From the NCBI GenBank assembly GCA_942493275.1, contig OW818687.1, forward strand, positions 1,488,001 through 1,552,000: 64,000 nucleotides of DNA. Direction: 5' to 3'. The first letter of the stretch is position 1. Every line of letters begins with the position of its first letter. The notes below the pieces were generated by a model that ran no database searches, had not been told where the DNA came from, and was given only the letters and a program-made list of their open reading frames with translations. Origin of the DNA: G942493275 sp942493275. Lineage in GTDB: Bacteria; Actinomycetota; Coriobacteriia; Anaerosomatales; PHET01. Position numbers and translations under genes: made by a program. Shown in pieces: positions 24,237 to 33,040 of the stretch.

Positions 24237-25115
24237 ATGACTAGACGCGCGCTCGTCGGCATCATCACGATGCTGCTCTTCATTGTGGGAATCGTGTACG
24301 CGGTCCGGATGGCCGCCGTGGACGGATCCCAACTCCTGTTCGATTCGCTGTGGTGGATGGTGCTCGCCACGCCGTTTCTCGGAGTGTTCGCGGCGGCCTT
24401 CACCACGCGCCAAGATCCGCGCATCGAGGGTTCGAGGGTTCTGCGGCACGATGACGCCGCGATCCTCGAGCACTGGACGCACGGAGTCGGCACGGCCGTC
24501 CTGCTCGCCTCCGGCATCGCGCTCGGCTTCCTGTTCGTGCCGCGTCTGATCCCGGAGCAAGTGCCCGTGTGGAGCGCCATGAACATCCACTTCGTGGCGG
24601 TCATCATCTTCCTGTTCGGCACGTTCTACTACGCGGCGAACACCCTCCTTGCAAGGCATCGCTTCACCGAGCATCTCCCGACCAAGAACGCGTTCTCGTT
24701 CACGGTCCAGCACTACGGCCACCTTCTCGGCGTGAAGAAGTACCACATGCCTCCCGAGGACAAGTACTTCGAGTCCGAGAAGATGGCGTACGTGATGGCG
24801 CTCGTTGGCAGCGCCGCGATCATCCTCACCGGTTTGCTGAAGGCGCTGGCGCACGTCGTGGACATTCCCGGCGCGGTCATGGGACCCGCCACGTACCTTC
24901 ACGACCTGGCCAGTCTCGTGATGCTTGCGTTCTTCGTCGCTCACGTGTTCTTCGCGGCGATCCTGCCGGCTTCGTGGCCGGTGCTCGGCTCCATGTTCAC
25001 CGGCTATGTGAGCGAGGACCAGGCGAAGCGGGAGCACGCGGGGTGGTACCGGCGCCTCGTTGGTACCGACGAGAGCGACATCGTTGATGACGACGACACG
25101 AGCGAAGCCGCTTAG
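24237..25115 (+). CDS. Cytochrome b membrane subunit (FdnI/cyt b561-like)
   Basis: This 292-residue membrane protein has about five transmembrane helices. His residues sit in hydrophobic surroundings (LEHWTHGVGTAVLLASG, NIHFVAVIIFLFGTFY, YLHDLASLVMLAFFVAHVFF), as in diheme cytochrome b subunits of formate dehydrogenase-N, Ni-Fe hydrogenase and related respiratory enzymes. It would pass electrons between a ferredoxin-like subunit and the quinone pool. The cytosolic tail is acidic (DESDIVDDDDTSE). The ATG at 24237 follows GGAAAGGGG. It is first in the operon with the Tat ferredoxin, AOR and a small gene. Confidence 0.8.
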   Translation: MTRRALVGIITMLLFIVGIVYAVRMAAVDGSQLLFDSLWWMVLATPFLGVFAAAFTTRQDPRIEGSRVLRHDDAAILEHWTHGVGTAVLLASGIALGFLFVPRLIPEQVPVWSAMNIHFVAVIIFLFGTFYYAANTLLARHRFTEHLPTKNAFSFTVQHYGHLLGVKKYHMPPEDKYFESEKMAYVMALVGSAAIILTGLLKALAHVVDIPGAVMGPATYLHDLASLVMLAFFVAHVFFAAILPASWPVLGSMFTGYVSEDQAKREHAGWYRRLVGTDESDIVDDDDTSEAA

Positions 25116-25161
25116 AGCCACGTCACTCACGAGCGGAATTCTTTCGAAAGGACAGACAGAC

Positions 25162-25941
25162 ATGACGGATTCAGAAGACAGGAAACTCGCGTCGATCGAG
25201 GATGAGGCGGATCGGACGATCTCCCGCCGCAACTTCATCGCAGGCGTCGGCGGACTTGGACTGGGCGCGATCTTCGGCGGCCTGATCGTGAAGGGACTCA
25301 TTCTCCCCGACAGCGTTATCGCGATTCCGGCGTCGGAGGGCTACCTGCTCATCGACACCAAGAAGTGCGGCGGCTGCGAGACGTGCATGCTCTCGTGCTC
25401 GCTCGTCCACGGCGGCGCCGCGAACCCGGCGCTCTCGCGCATCCAGATCACCAAGAACCCGTTCGGCAAGTTCCCGGACGACATGGAGCAGGTCCAGTGC
25501 AGGCAGTGTCCCGCGCCGGCGTGCGTCGAGGCGTGCCCCACCGGCGCCCTGCACGCGGACACGGAGAACGGCGGAGTCCGCACGGTCGACGCGCAGAAGT
25601 GCATCGGCTGTCAGAAGTGCGTGTACGCGTGCCCCTTCACCCCCTCGCGCATGCTGTGGAATCACGAGGAGAAGCACGCGCAGAAGTGCGACCTGTGCGC
25701 CGACACTCCCTACTGGGACAAGACGGGCGGCCCCGGCGGTAAGCAGGCCTGTGTCGAGATGTGCCCGCTGCGCGCCATCACGTTCACGAGCGAGACGCCC
25801 ATCCAGCAGGAGACCGGCTACATGGTCAACCTGCGCAACAGCCACTGGCAGTGGCTGAGCCTCGACACCACCGACCTCGGCCGCGAAGCCGACTTCAAGC
25901 TGCCCACGATGCCGGCTGCCCCAGCCCCTGCTGAGGGCTAA
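25162..25941 (+). CDS. Tat-exported 4Fe-4S ferredoxin subunit
   Basis: This 259-residue protein has a Tat signal (TISRRNFIAGVGGLGLGAIF, twin Arg at about 31-32). Four cluster motifs follow: CGGCETCMLSC, CRQCPAPACVEACP, CIGCQKCVYACP and CDLC...CVEMCP. That is the FdnH/HybA/NrfC pattern of respiratory iron-sulfur subunits with four [4Fe-4S] clusters. It would carry electrons to or from the neighbouring cytochrome b. AAAGGA lies about nine bases before the ATG. The AOR encoded next has no signal of its own, so either it is carried across by this Tat protein or the two work on different sides of the membrane. Confidence 0.88.
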   Translation: MTDSEDRKLASIEDEADRTISRRNFIAGVGGLGLGAIFGGLIVKGLILPDSVIAIPASEGYLLIDTKKCGGCETCMLSCSLVHGGAANPALSRIQITKNPFGKFPDDMEQVQCRQCPAPACVEACPTGALHADTENGGVRTVDAQKCIGCQKCVYACPFTPSRMLWNHEEKHAQKCDLCADTPYWDKTGGPGGKQACVEMCPLRAITFTSETPIQQETGYMVNLRNSHWQWLSLDTTDLGREADFKLPTMPAAPAPAEG

Positions 25942-25987
25942 CCAGCCACTTACCCGAACCTTAACCCTCAACCAGGAGGAGCAACTA

Positions 25988-28045
25988 ATGGCAACAGGCG
26001 GATACGTCGGCAAGATTCTGTACGTGAATCTCACCGACGGCACCACGGAAGAGATCCCTACCGAGAAGTACAAGCAGTTCGGCGGCGGTCACGGAATCGG
26101 CGCGGCCCTGTTCTGGGACAGGGTCCCGGACAAGTCCATCGACGGGTTCGACCCCGATAACCTCGTCACGTTCATGACGTCGCCCCTGTCGGGCACCGGC
26201 GCGCCGTCGGCCTCGGGCCGCACGGAGATCACCGCCATCGGCGTCCAGCAGTACCCGATCGGATGGTTCACCCGCTCGAACTTCGGCGGCCGCTTCGCCG
26301 GCATGATCAAGTACGCGGGCTACGACGGCATCGCGGTTCAGGGCAAGGCCGACAAGCCGGTCTGGATCAACGTCATCAACGGCAAGGTCACCATCGAGGA
26401 CGCCTCGGACCTGTGGGGTCTCAACACGCACGAGACTCAGGAAGAGATCTGGAAGACCATCCTGGGCGACAAGGACAAGCGTGACTGGTGGGACACGGGC
26501 AAGACCCGCGACTCTGGCCGCACCACCGCCAAGCCTGCGGTCGCCTGCATCGGCCCCGCCGGCGAGAACCTCGCGCGTCAGGCGATCGTGCTGCACGACG
26601 CCGGCAACGGCGCCGGGCAGGGCGGCATGGGCGCGGTGATGGGCTCCAAGAACCTCAAGGCCATCAGCGTTCTCGGCACGGGTAGCGTGCCTGTGGCCGA
26701 CCCGGCCGCACTCCTCAAGATCCGCGAGGAGATCAAGGAGAAGTTCGCCTACAACGTCGACGACCCCAAGATCGAGTCCCCGGTTCCCGGCGTGCCGATG
26801 TACGGCGTCATGACCGCCGCCCCCGGCTACGCGACCCTGCTGTGGGCGCCACAGGAGCCTGCGCGTCCGCAGGGCTGTCTCGGCTGCTTCAAGAACTGCC
26901 GTTACAACACGGCATCCGGCAAGGGCAACGGCGACATCTGCGTCGAGGCCCTGTACTGGATGGCGAGCGGCAAGCAGTCCGAGCAGCTCGAAGCCACCAC
27001 GCTTCTCGACCAGCTCGGCCTGAACGTCTACGACGTCATGGCGCATAGCAACCTGCTCGCGCTCTACAAGATGGGCATCCTCGGCAAGGGCAAGGAGATC
27101 GACACTGACCTGCCGTTCGACAAGTACAACACCTACGAGTTCATCGAGAAGTTCACCAAGGCCATCGCGTACCGCGAGCCGGGCATTGGCGACGACATGG
27201 CCGAGGGCCTCACCCGCGCGTGGGTGAAGTGGGGTCGCTACGAGGAGGACACCAAGTCGGGGCTGCTGAACCGTCCGCAGTGGGGCTACATGGAGCACTA
27301 CGACCCGCGCCTCGAGGTCGAGTGGAGCTACGGTTCGCTCTTTGGTGACCGCGACATCAACGAGCACGGCGTCAACTGGCACGTCCACTGGATGCCGCTC
27401 GTCGCCGGCGCCGTGGGCGAGGAGCCGATGATGTCTGCCGAGGAACTCGTGAACCATCTGGCCGAATCCACCGGCGTGGGCGATCCCGATGGCTGGGACT
27501 ACAGCCCCGAGGGCATCTACTCGGACGCGAAGCTCAAGGCCGTCTCGTGGCACCGCCACTACTCGCGCTTCTGGATCCAGTCGATGCTCTTCTGCGACTG
27601 GGCGTGGCCGATGCTCGTCTCGTACAACAACGAGGGCAAGGGTGCGACTCCGGACTACGAGGTCCGCATCTACAAGGCCGTAACCGGTGAGGACCTCACC
27701 TACGAGCAGAGCCTCGAGATGGGTCGCAAGATCTGGAACCTCGGCCGAGCAATCTGGACGCTGCAGGGCCGCACCCGCGAGATGGAAGTGTTCACGGACT
27801 ACGTTTACGACGTGCCGACCTCGGCTCCGTACCCGCTGCCCATCAAGGACAAGGACGGCTGGAAGTATGACGTCTGCCTGGGCCGCACGCTCGATCGCGA
27901 GAAGTTCGAAGGCGTGAAGGACCGCTTCTACGAGCTCGAAGGCTGGGGCGTGGAGACCGGCTGGCCGACACGCAAGGGCCTCGAAGCCATCGGACTCGAC
28001 TACGTCGCCGACGAGCTCGAGAAGAACAAGAAGCTGGGGAGCTGA
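25988..28045 (+). CDS. Aldehyde:ferredoxin oxidoreductase (tungsten AOR family)
   Basis: This 685-residue protein is full-length for the AOR family, tungsten bis-pyranopterin enzymes that oxidise aldehydes to acids (or reduce acids) with low-potential electrons. The N-terminal domain has GGYVGKILYVNLTDG, the GGGHGIGAALFW cofactor-binding stretch and SNFGGRFAGMIKYAG. The iron-sulfur cluster ligands are C297, C300 and C304 (CLGCFKNC), with the fourth probably C536 (MLFCDW). AGGAGG at 25974 gives a good start. It is third in the operon. The substrate cannot be predicted from motifs; the cytochrome b and Tat ferredoxin imply coupling to a respiratory chain. Confidence 0.92.
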   Translation: MATGGYVGKILYVNLTDGTTEEIPTEKYKQFGGGHGIGAALFWDRVPDKSIDGFDPDNLVTFMTSPLSGTGAPSASGRTEITAIGVQQYPIGWFTRSNFGGRFAGMIKYAGYDGIAVQGKADKPVWINVINGKVTIEDASDLWGLNTHETQEEIWKTILGDKDKRDWWDTGKTRDSGRTTAKPAVACIGPAGENLARQAIVLHDAGNGAGQGGMGAVMGSKNLKAISVLGTGSVPVADPAALLKIREEIKEKFAYNVDDPKIESPVPGVPMYGVMTAAPGYATLLWAPQEPARPQGCLGCFKNCRYNTASGKGNGDICVEALYWMASGKQSEQLEATTLLDQLGLNVYDVMAHSNLLALYKMGILGKGKEIDTDLPFDKYNTYEFIEKFTKAIAYREPGIGDDMAEGLTRAWVKWGRYEEDTKSGLLNRPQWGYMEHYDPRLEVEWSYGSLFGDRDINEHGVNWHVHWMPLVAGAVGEEPMMSAEELVNHLAESTGVGDPDGWDYSPEGIYSDAKLKAVSWHRHYSRFWIQSMLFCDWAWPMLVSYNNEGKGATPDYEVRIYKAVTGEDLTYEQSLEMGRKIWNLGRAIWTLQGRTREMEVFTDYVYDVPTSAPYPLPIKDKDGWKYDVCLGRTLDREKFEGVKDRFYELEGWGVETGWPTRKGLEAIGLDYVADELEKNKKLGS

Positions 28046-28051
28046 TCGGAG

Positions 28052-28519
28052 ATGACCGTTGATACCGCGACCGCGGTGGCCTTCGCGCCTCCCTCGGCCG
28101 AACTCATCGAGCACGCGATGCGCGAACTCGACTACCAGGAGCGTCTGGTGGGCTACAAGATGACCCCGAGCGCGGGAAACGCCGCGACCGACCTGTACAA
28201 CCTGCCGCAGGCAGTGCTGTTCTTGGTCGGCACGCCGTGGGACGCGCCCATGCTCAGCCCCGGCTTCAAAGGCGCGCTGAACTGGGTAGACGTCGCTCGG
28301 CTCGTGGCGTGGCTTCGCGACACGGTGGGCGATGCCGACCTGGCCGACGCCATCGCCGAGCAGGCGCTCGAGCTGCCGTCGTACAAGGCCCAGAGTGACG
28401 TGATCGTCTCCCTGGTGTCGGAGCGCATGCTGCAGTACCAAGACGTCACGAAGGCGCTGCGCGATGCCGAAGCCGCTGCCGGCGGCGAGGATGCCGAGCA
28501 GCCCCCTTCGGAAGCGTAG
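28052..28519 (+). CDS. AOR-operon accessory protein, function unknown
   Basis: This 155-residue soluble protein starts 6 bp after the AOR stop. It is helical, with a conserved-looking middle (DYQERLVGYKMTPSAGNAA, LYNLPQAVLFLVGTPWDAP) and an acidic Ala-rich tail. No Cys clusters, signal or membrane helix are present. Tight coupling to AOR suggests a small subunit or maturation chaperone specific to this enzyme, as TorD/NarJ-like proteins do for molybdoenzymes, but I do not recognise the family. Confidence 0.75.
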   Translation: MTVDTATAVAFAPPSAELIEHAMRELDYQERLVGYKMTPSAGNAATDLYNLPQAVLFLVGTPWDAPMLSPGFKGALNWVDVARLVAWLRDTVGDADLADAIAEQALELPSYKAQSDVIVSLVSERMLQYQDVTKALRDAEAAAGGEDAEQPPSEA

Positions 28520-28541
28520 ACAACGTCACAAGAACCGTGTC

Positions 28542-28574
28542 GGGGGGCATTCTTCCTGGTGGAGGATGCCCCCC
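28542..28574 (+). terminator. GC-rich hairpin after the AOR operon
   Basis: GGGGGGCAT (28542-28550) pairs with ATGCCCCCC (ending 28574), extended by the imperfect inner arms TCTTCC/GGAGG. There is no T-run, and the next gene starts 19 bp later, so it may act as a partial terminator or read-through control. Confidence 0.5.
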
Positions 28575-28592
28575 GCGCACCCGGAGACACTC

Positions 28593-29870
28593 ATGCGAAT
28601 CATGCTCATCAACTCACCGGTTTCACGAACCAGCGCACACGCCCGTGTGGCGCCGCCGCTCGGCGTGGCGTACCTGGCGGGACACCTCGAGCGCGCGGGA
28701 CACACCGTCGAGATCCTCGACCTCAACCTCACGGGGCTCAACCCCCAAAGGGTCGCCCGTTCGCTCAAGCGGTTCCAGCCACAGATCGTGGGCATCTCGG
28801 CGTTCACCGAGACCTATCCCAACGCCCTGTCGCTGGCAGCTCAGGTCAAGGAGTTCAACGCGTCGGTGCCGGTCGTCTTTGGCGGGGCGCACCCGAGCAT
28901 CGTGCCGGGCGAGGTGATGGGGGAGGCGGCGGTCGACTTCGTCGCGGTCGGCGAGGGCGAAGCCACGATGGCCGAGCTGGCCGAGGTGCTGTCGTCAGGC
29001 GGCGATCTGGCCGCGATCCAGGGGCTCGTGTGGCGCGACGGCGACAGAGTCGTCACCAACGCTCGGCGGGAGCCGCTCGGCCCGGACTCTCTGGGGTTGC
29101 CCGCTCGCGACCTGCTCTCGCTCGAGTTCTACGCGGACCCGTTCAACGTGTTGACCGCGCGCGGTGGTTGCCCGTACCGCTGCCCGTTTTGCTCGGCGTC
29201 ACAGATCTGGAGCGGGAAGCACCGGCCGCGCAAGCCCTCGGCCGTCGTCGACGAACTCGAGGGACTCGTGCGCACGTACGGCGCGAACTACGTCTTCTTC
29301 GTCGATGACATCTTCACGCTGCGCCGAGACTGGGTGCTCGAGTTGCTCGGCGAGATGGAGCGGCTTGGCGGTGCCATTCAGTGGGGCTGCGGCACGCGCG
29401 TCGACAAGGTCAACGAGGAGTTGCTGCGCGCCATGGCCGCTCACGGCTGCGTGGGCATCCAGTTTGGGGTGGAGTCGGGCGCGCAGGACGTGCTCGACTC
29501 GGTGAAGGGCATCGACAAGCAGGCGGCGCTGGATGCGGTTCGCTGGTCCGTCGGAGCGGGAATCTCCACCACGTGCTCGTTCATGGTGCCGTTCCCCAAC
29601 GACACCGAGGCTACGCTGCGCGAGACCTTCGACTTCATGGAGCAGCTCAAGCACCTCGGGGCGGAGATCCTGATGTCGTACACGACGCCGTACCCCGGAA
29701 CCGCGTTCTACGAGGACGCCGATGAACTCGGCATCAAGATCCTCACGCGCGACTGGGGCGAATACGACGCCAAGCACCTCGTGATCGAGACCGCGAATCT
29801 GTCTGCCGAGGCTATCGATCGGATCGTGGCTGCAGAGGTGTCGCGACTCGGTATGAACAGGACCGCGTGA
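28593..29870 (+). CDS. B12-binding-domain radical SAM protein
   Basis: This 425-residue protein has an N-terminal B12-binding-like Rossmann domain (RIMLINSPV, PPLGVAYLAGHLERAGH, VVFGGAHPSIVPGEVM). The radical SAM core has CPYRCPFC at about residue 196, the CxxxCxxC cluster ligands. The C-terminal part (MSYTTPYPGTAFYEDA) is typical of methyltransferase/BchE-like members. They methylate or rearrange unreactive carbons using SAM and, usually, cobalamin. The substrate is unknown. The ATG at 28593 has GGAG seven bases upstream. It follows the AOR operon after a hairpin and may or may not be linked to it. Confidence 0.85.
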   Translation: MRIMLINSPVSRTSAHARVAPPLGVAYLAGHLERAGHTVEILDLNLTGLNPQRVARSLKRFQPQIVGISAFTETYPNALSLAAQVKEFNASVPVVFGGAHPSIVPGEVMGEAAVDFVAVGEGEATMAELAEVLSSGGDLAAIQGLVWRDGDRVVTNARREPLGPDSLGLPARDLLSLEFYADPFNVLTARGGCPYRCPFCSASQIWSGKHRPRKPSAVVDELEGLVRTYGANYVFFVDDIFTLRRDWVLELLGEMERLGGAIQWGCGTRVDKVNEELLRAMAAHGCVGIQFGVESGAQDVLDSVKGIDKQAALDAVRWSVGAGISTTCSFMVPFPNDTEATLRETFDFMEQLKHLGAEILMSYTTPYPGTAFYEDADELGIKILTRDWGEYDAKHLVIETANLSAEAIDRIVAAEVSRLGMNRTA

Positions 29871-29952
29871 GGTAGCTGACGCTCGATCCTGTTCGAGAGT
29901 CATCCCAGAAGCGTTCGCGGAGGGGTCGGTGGAGTATGAGTGCCCCGCCCGG

Positions 29953-31146
29953 TCATTCCAGTTCGGCGTCTAAGCCCTCTCGCAACTCGTCCAGTATCCA
30001 CCTGGGTACGCGGGCGGGTTCGGGCTCTTCCTCGCGAGGTGCGACGGCGCTCTCTTCGACCGCTTTCGCACTCTCGGTGGCGGCGGAGGGCGGTGCCCCA
30101 GTGTCAACCTCGGGCATCAGGTGTGCGAGTTCGCTAAGTATCCTGCCCACGTACGCTTCGACGAGGGTGCTCGCGTGGTTCTTGGCAGGAATCCGCATCC
30201 GACTGAGATGGTCGAGGAGTTCCTTGCTCGTCATTCCCAGATGCTTGGATAACTCGTGAACCCGGTACACCGCGGCAGGAAAGGCCACGAGCGTCCTCGA
30301 GTCCGGTTCGCGAACGATGTACGCCGCCACGCGCTCCCCGGGCTCTGGCAGTGGACCGTTGAAGTAGGCGGCCGGAATCACCGCATCGTGGTGTCGGGTC
30401 CCCTCGAGTGACTTTGTGAGCATGATTCGCACCGCGCCGGCGGTGCTGTACGCGACCACGCCTTGCACCCTGGTTCCTGACAGGCGGATGGCTGCCGTGT
30501 GCGTCCGTGTCGGCGCTGCGGTAACCGGTGGGGAGACGATGGTGTATTCGGGCTCATCGGCAGACTGAGCGTCACACTCGGCGTTGTCGGCCTCCGCCTC
30601 CAGCATCATGCGGTCCCACAGCCGCTCCTCATTCTCGCGCTCGGCTTGTTCCAGCCACGCGTCCGAATCGGCGATGCCCCACTCCTCCTCGCTGGAGCTC
30701 GAGACGGGGTCCGACGCCACTTCGGCGTCGACCACCGCCTCCCGAGGCTCCACAAGGGTGGTCATCCGGGAGGTCAGTTCCTCCAGGTGCTCCTGGAGTG
30801 TTGGCGTGATCGCATCGATCCAGTGCGTCGTAGCGAGGTGGTACTCGAGCTTGCCTTCGTACCGCACGTCCTCGATCCGGAACGGGACCACCACCACGTC
30901 CCGGTTCATCGCGACGAAGACTTCCTTGGCAACGTCCTTCGATTGGTTTGCGTGTCCCGAGAAGATCAAGACCATCGCACGGACTGAGGAGATGCCTCTA
31001 AGGATGGCGGTGTCCCAGTCCTCACCGGGCAGTATGTTGCGGGGTGCGATCCAGCATCGTATGCCGGCGTTCTCCAGAGCGGCGCACGTCGCGGACGCGA
31101 CCTGGTGGTCCTTGCTCGAGTGGCTGATGAAGACGTCAAATGCCAT
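29953..31146 (-). CDS. TIR-domain protein with IF2_N-like C-terminal domain
   Basis: Residues 1-120 of this 397-residue protein form a TIR domain: FDVFISHSSKDHQVA, CWIAPRNILPGEDWD, VLIFSGHANQSKDVAKEV (candidate catalytic Glu at residue 75) and VVVVPFRIEDV. Bacterial TIR domains cleave NAD+ or make cyclic ADP-ribose signals when triggered. An acidic linker follows, then a beta-rich part (about 215-290) and, at about 293-340, RVHELSKHLGMTSKELLDHL, which looks like the N-terminal domain of translation factor IF-2. It is 17 bp downstream of the TrkA/RyR gene and co-transcribed with it. Confidence 0.82.
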   Translation of the reverse strand: MAFDVFISHSSKDHQVASATCAALENAGIRCWIAPRNILPGEDWDTAILRGISSVRAMVLIFSGHANQSKDVAKEVFVAMNRDVVVVPFRIEDVRYEGKLEYHLATTHWIDAITPTLQEHLEELTSRMTTLVEPREAVVDAEVASDPVSSSSEEEWGIADSDAWLEQAERENEERLWDRMMLEAEADNAECDAQSADEPEYTIVSPPVTAAPTRTHTAAIRLSGTRVQGVVAYSTAGAVRIMLTKSLEGTRHHDAVIPAAYFNGPLPEPGERVAAYIVREPDSRTLVAFPAAVYRVHELSKHLGMTSKELLDHLSRMRIPAKNHASTLVEAYVGRILSELAHLMPEVDTGAPPSAATESAKAVEESAVAPREEEPEPARVPRWILDELREGLDAELE

Positions 31147-31163
31147 GGCGGTGGATGCCTTCC

Positions 31164-32972
31164 TCAGTCACGGCTCGTCGGGGTCACGCGCTCCAGCCGG
31201 AACCCGGCTCGCGCGACGACCGAGGGGATGCTTTCCACAAACTGGTAGGTGGGGCGCCGCGCGTCATCGTGTGCCTTGGTCGCGTCGAGCGACTCCCACT
31301 CCGTGATGTGCCAGCCCGATTTCGATGCTTCATCCTTTGGGTGATCCGCGTAGGTCCATCCCGAGGCGCGTTTGCCCGCCAGCCAGCGGTTGTGCTCCGT
31401 TGCGGCGATGGTCTCGAGCTCCTCGGCGGTGAACTGGAATGCGGACGGCGTCCAGCTCATGAGTGACACGAGGTGGATGTTGGCACTTCTGAGTTCTTGC
31501 TCGATGCTGTGGACCGCGGCGACATTCTGTTCCCGTAGCGAGTCGTCAAGTTCGGACCACGGTCGCATGCTGCTGTCCGAACCCATCGAGTCGCTCTGGG
31601 CGAGTCGCGTCCGCAGGTACGCTTGGTGCAGCGCCCGGGCGAGGCTCTCATCGGAACCGTGAAACACGAAGCGGGGTTCCTTGATGCCGTCGGTCCAGGA
31701 GAAGAAGCGCAGTCCTCGAGACATGCAAGCGCTGTAGGAGTTGTCGATGAGGGCGCCGAAGCCCCGGCTGTCGCTCAGGCACGCGACAACGGTGGAGGTC
31801 TCGGACAGGGGACCCGCGGCCAATGCGAGGGCAGCCTTCACGGTCGTGGAGTCCTCGGGCGTGGTGACGAACGCGATGTCGAGCGCAGCCGAGGTCAGCC
31901 CGATATCCGCGAAGTCGAGGAGCTGGACGCTGCGGTCGTCCTCGCCAGATTCGATCGCGCGCACGTCGATCAGCGAGTCAATCCCCCGGTAGATGCCGCT
32001 GGTGACCGACCACCACTGCTTCGCGCCCGCCGCGATCAGCACCACGATGGGCCGCGGTGACCCGGGCGCACGCTCCAGCTGCGCTCGCTTGGCGAGGTGC
32101 ACGAGCAGCGTCTCGGCGAGCTGGTCGATTCCGAGCATCCCGATGCAGGCCTGGCCGCCTTCCTGCACGGACGCGAACGGGTCGAACTGGTTGAGCAGCG
32201 CGGCCGCCGTGCTCTCGAATGAGCTGAAGAAGTCGACGTGCCCGGTCGACGTCCAGCCAGGCATCGTGACGGACTCGAGGTGCCTGCACAGGCCCAGATC
32301 GCTCACGTGCACAAAGCAGGACAGCCGCTCCGAGCCTTCAGCGGACTCGCCGATTGCGACGCGGGCGACCTCGGCGTTGAGCTCGTCACGACCACACACG
32401 GCGACGAGGCGCCGTGCCCTGTCGACACCCGCGCGTTTGAGTACTTCGGGGTCGGTCGCGTCGCCGATCACCGCCGGTATCTTCGCCTGCGTCATGCCCT
32501 GCGAATCGCTCCGTGCCTCCGAGATGTCGATGGCGGCAACGGCTTCGCCTCGAGCCGCGAGCTCCAGGGCGATGGCGAGCCCCTGCTGTCCGAGTCCGCA
32601 CACGACTGTGTGATCGCTCATCGCCGCGATCTTCAGCTCGTTGAGACTCCTGCCCGCGAGTACCGCGTAGCCTTTCACCAGAGCGAGAACGGTGACCGCC
32701 GGCGCGAGGAAACGCGCAATTTGAAGCGCGAGAGGGATGTCACCTTCGACTGCGCCGTTGTTCAGGCCAAACAGCCCGAGGGTCAGGTAGAAGTAGCTGA
32801 GGACGGATTGGAGTGACCAACGCTGCGCCTGCGGTACCAGGTGAGCGAAGCCGATCACGCCAAGCGCGAGCGCAATCAACGCGAAAGCGGCCGCCAGCGA
32901 CCAGTCCGCATCGCGGACCTGGCTGAGCAGAAGTCTGAGCCGTCGAATCAGTGATTGAATCGTCCCTCGCAT
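31164..32972 (-). CDS. TrkA-N (Rossmann) membrane protein with C-terminal RyR domain
   Basis: This 602-residue protein has about three membrane helices at 24-46, 55-72 and 82-106. A TrkA-N/RCK Rossmann domain begins at 121 (HTVVCGLGQQGLAIALELAA, with GxGxxG at 126-131) and a second, weaker nucleotide-binding-like half follows. At about 512-602 is a RyR-type domain (EELETIAATEHNRWLAGKRASGWTY). There is no canonical K+ selectivity filter in the membrane part. RCK domains sense NAD(H), ATP or cyclic nucleotides, so this may be a ligand-gated membrane effector. GAGGGGG precedes the ATG. It is first of the minus-strand operon with the TIR gene. Confidence 0.8.
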   Translation of the reverse strand: MRGTIQSLIRRLRLLLSQVRDADWSLAAAFALIALALGVIGFAHLVPQAQRWSLQSVLSYFYLTLGLFGLNNGAVEGDIPLALQIARFLAPAVTVLALVKGYAVLAGRSLNELKIAAMSDHTVVCGLGQQGLAIALELAARGEAVAAIDISEARSDSQGMTQAKIPAVIGDATDPEVLKRAGVDRARRLVAVCGRDELNAEVARVAIGESAEGSERLSCFVHVSDLGLCRHLESVTMPGWTSTGHVDFFSSFESTAAALLNQFDPFASVQEGGQACIGMLGIDQLAETLLVHLAKRAQLERAPGSPRPIVVLIAAGAKQWWSVTSGIYRGIDSLIDVRAIESGEDDRSVQLLDFADIGLTSAALDIAFVTTPEDSTTVKAALALAAGPLSETSTVVACLSDSRGFGALIDNSYSACMSRGLRFFSWTDGIKEPRFVFHGSDESLARALHQAYLRTRLAQSDSMGSDSSMRPWSELDDSLREQNVAAVHSIEQELRSANIHLVSLMSWTPSAFQFTAEELETIAATEHNRWLAGKRASGWTYADHPKDEASKSGWHITEWESLDATKAHDDARRPTYQFVESIPSVVARAGFRLERVTPTSRD

Positions 32973-33040
32973 GCATGCCCCCTCGCCGCCTGCGCTGCAG
33001 GTCAGTATAGTCGAGCAAGTCAGTATCGAGGGGGGTGCGC
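32973..33040. promoter_or_regulatory. 68-bp divergent promoter region with repeated GTCAGTAT
   Basis: This short gap separates the two operons of the RyR/TIR/STAND module. GTCAGTAT occurs twice (33001 and 33019) 18 bp apart in direct orientation, and TATAGT at 33006 could be a -10 box. Both operons must share this region, so they are likely controlled together. Confidence 0.4.

Noticed and set aside
25985..28441. Very long open frame (over 800 codons) on the minus strand opposite the AOR gene
   Set aside because: High-GC shadow frame; the translation has no domain features while the plus strand encodes a full AOR with cluster ligands and a ribosome binding site.
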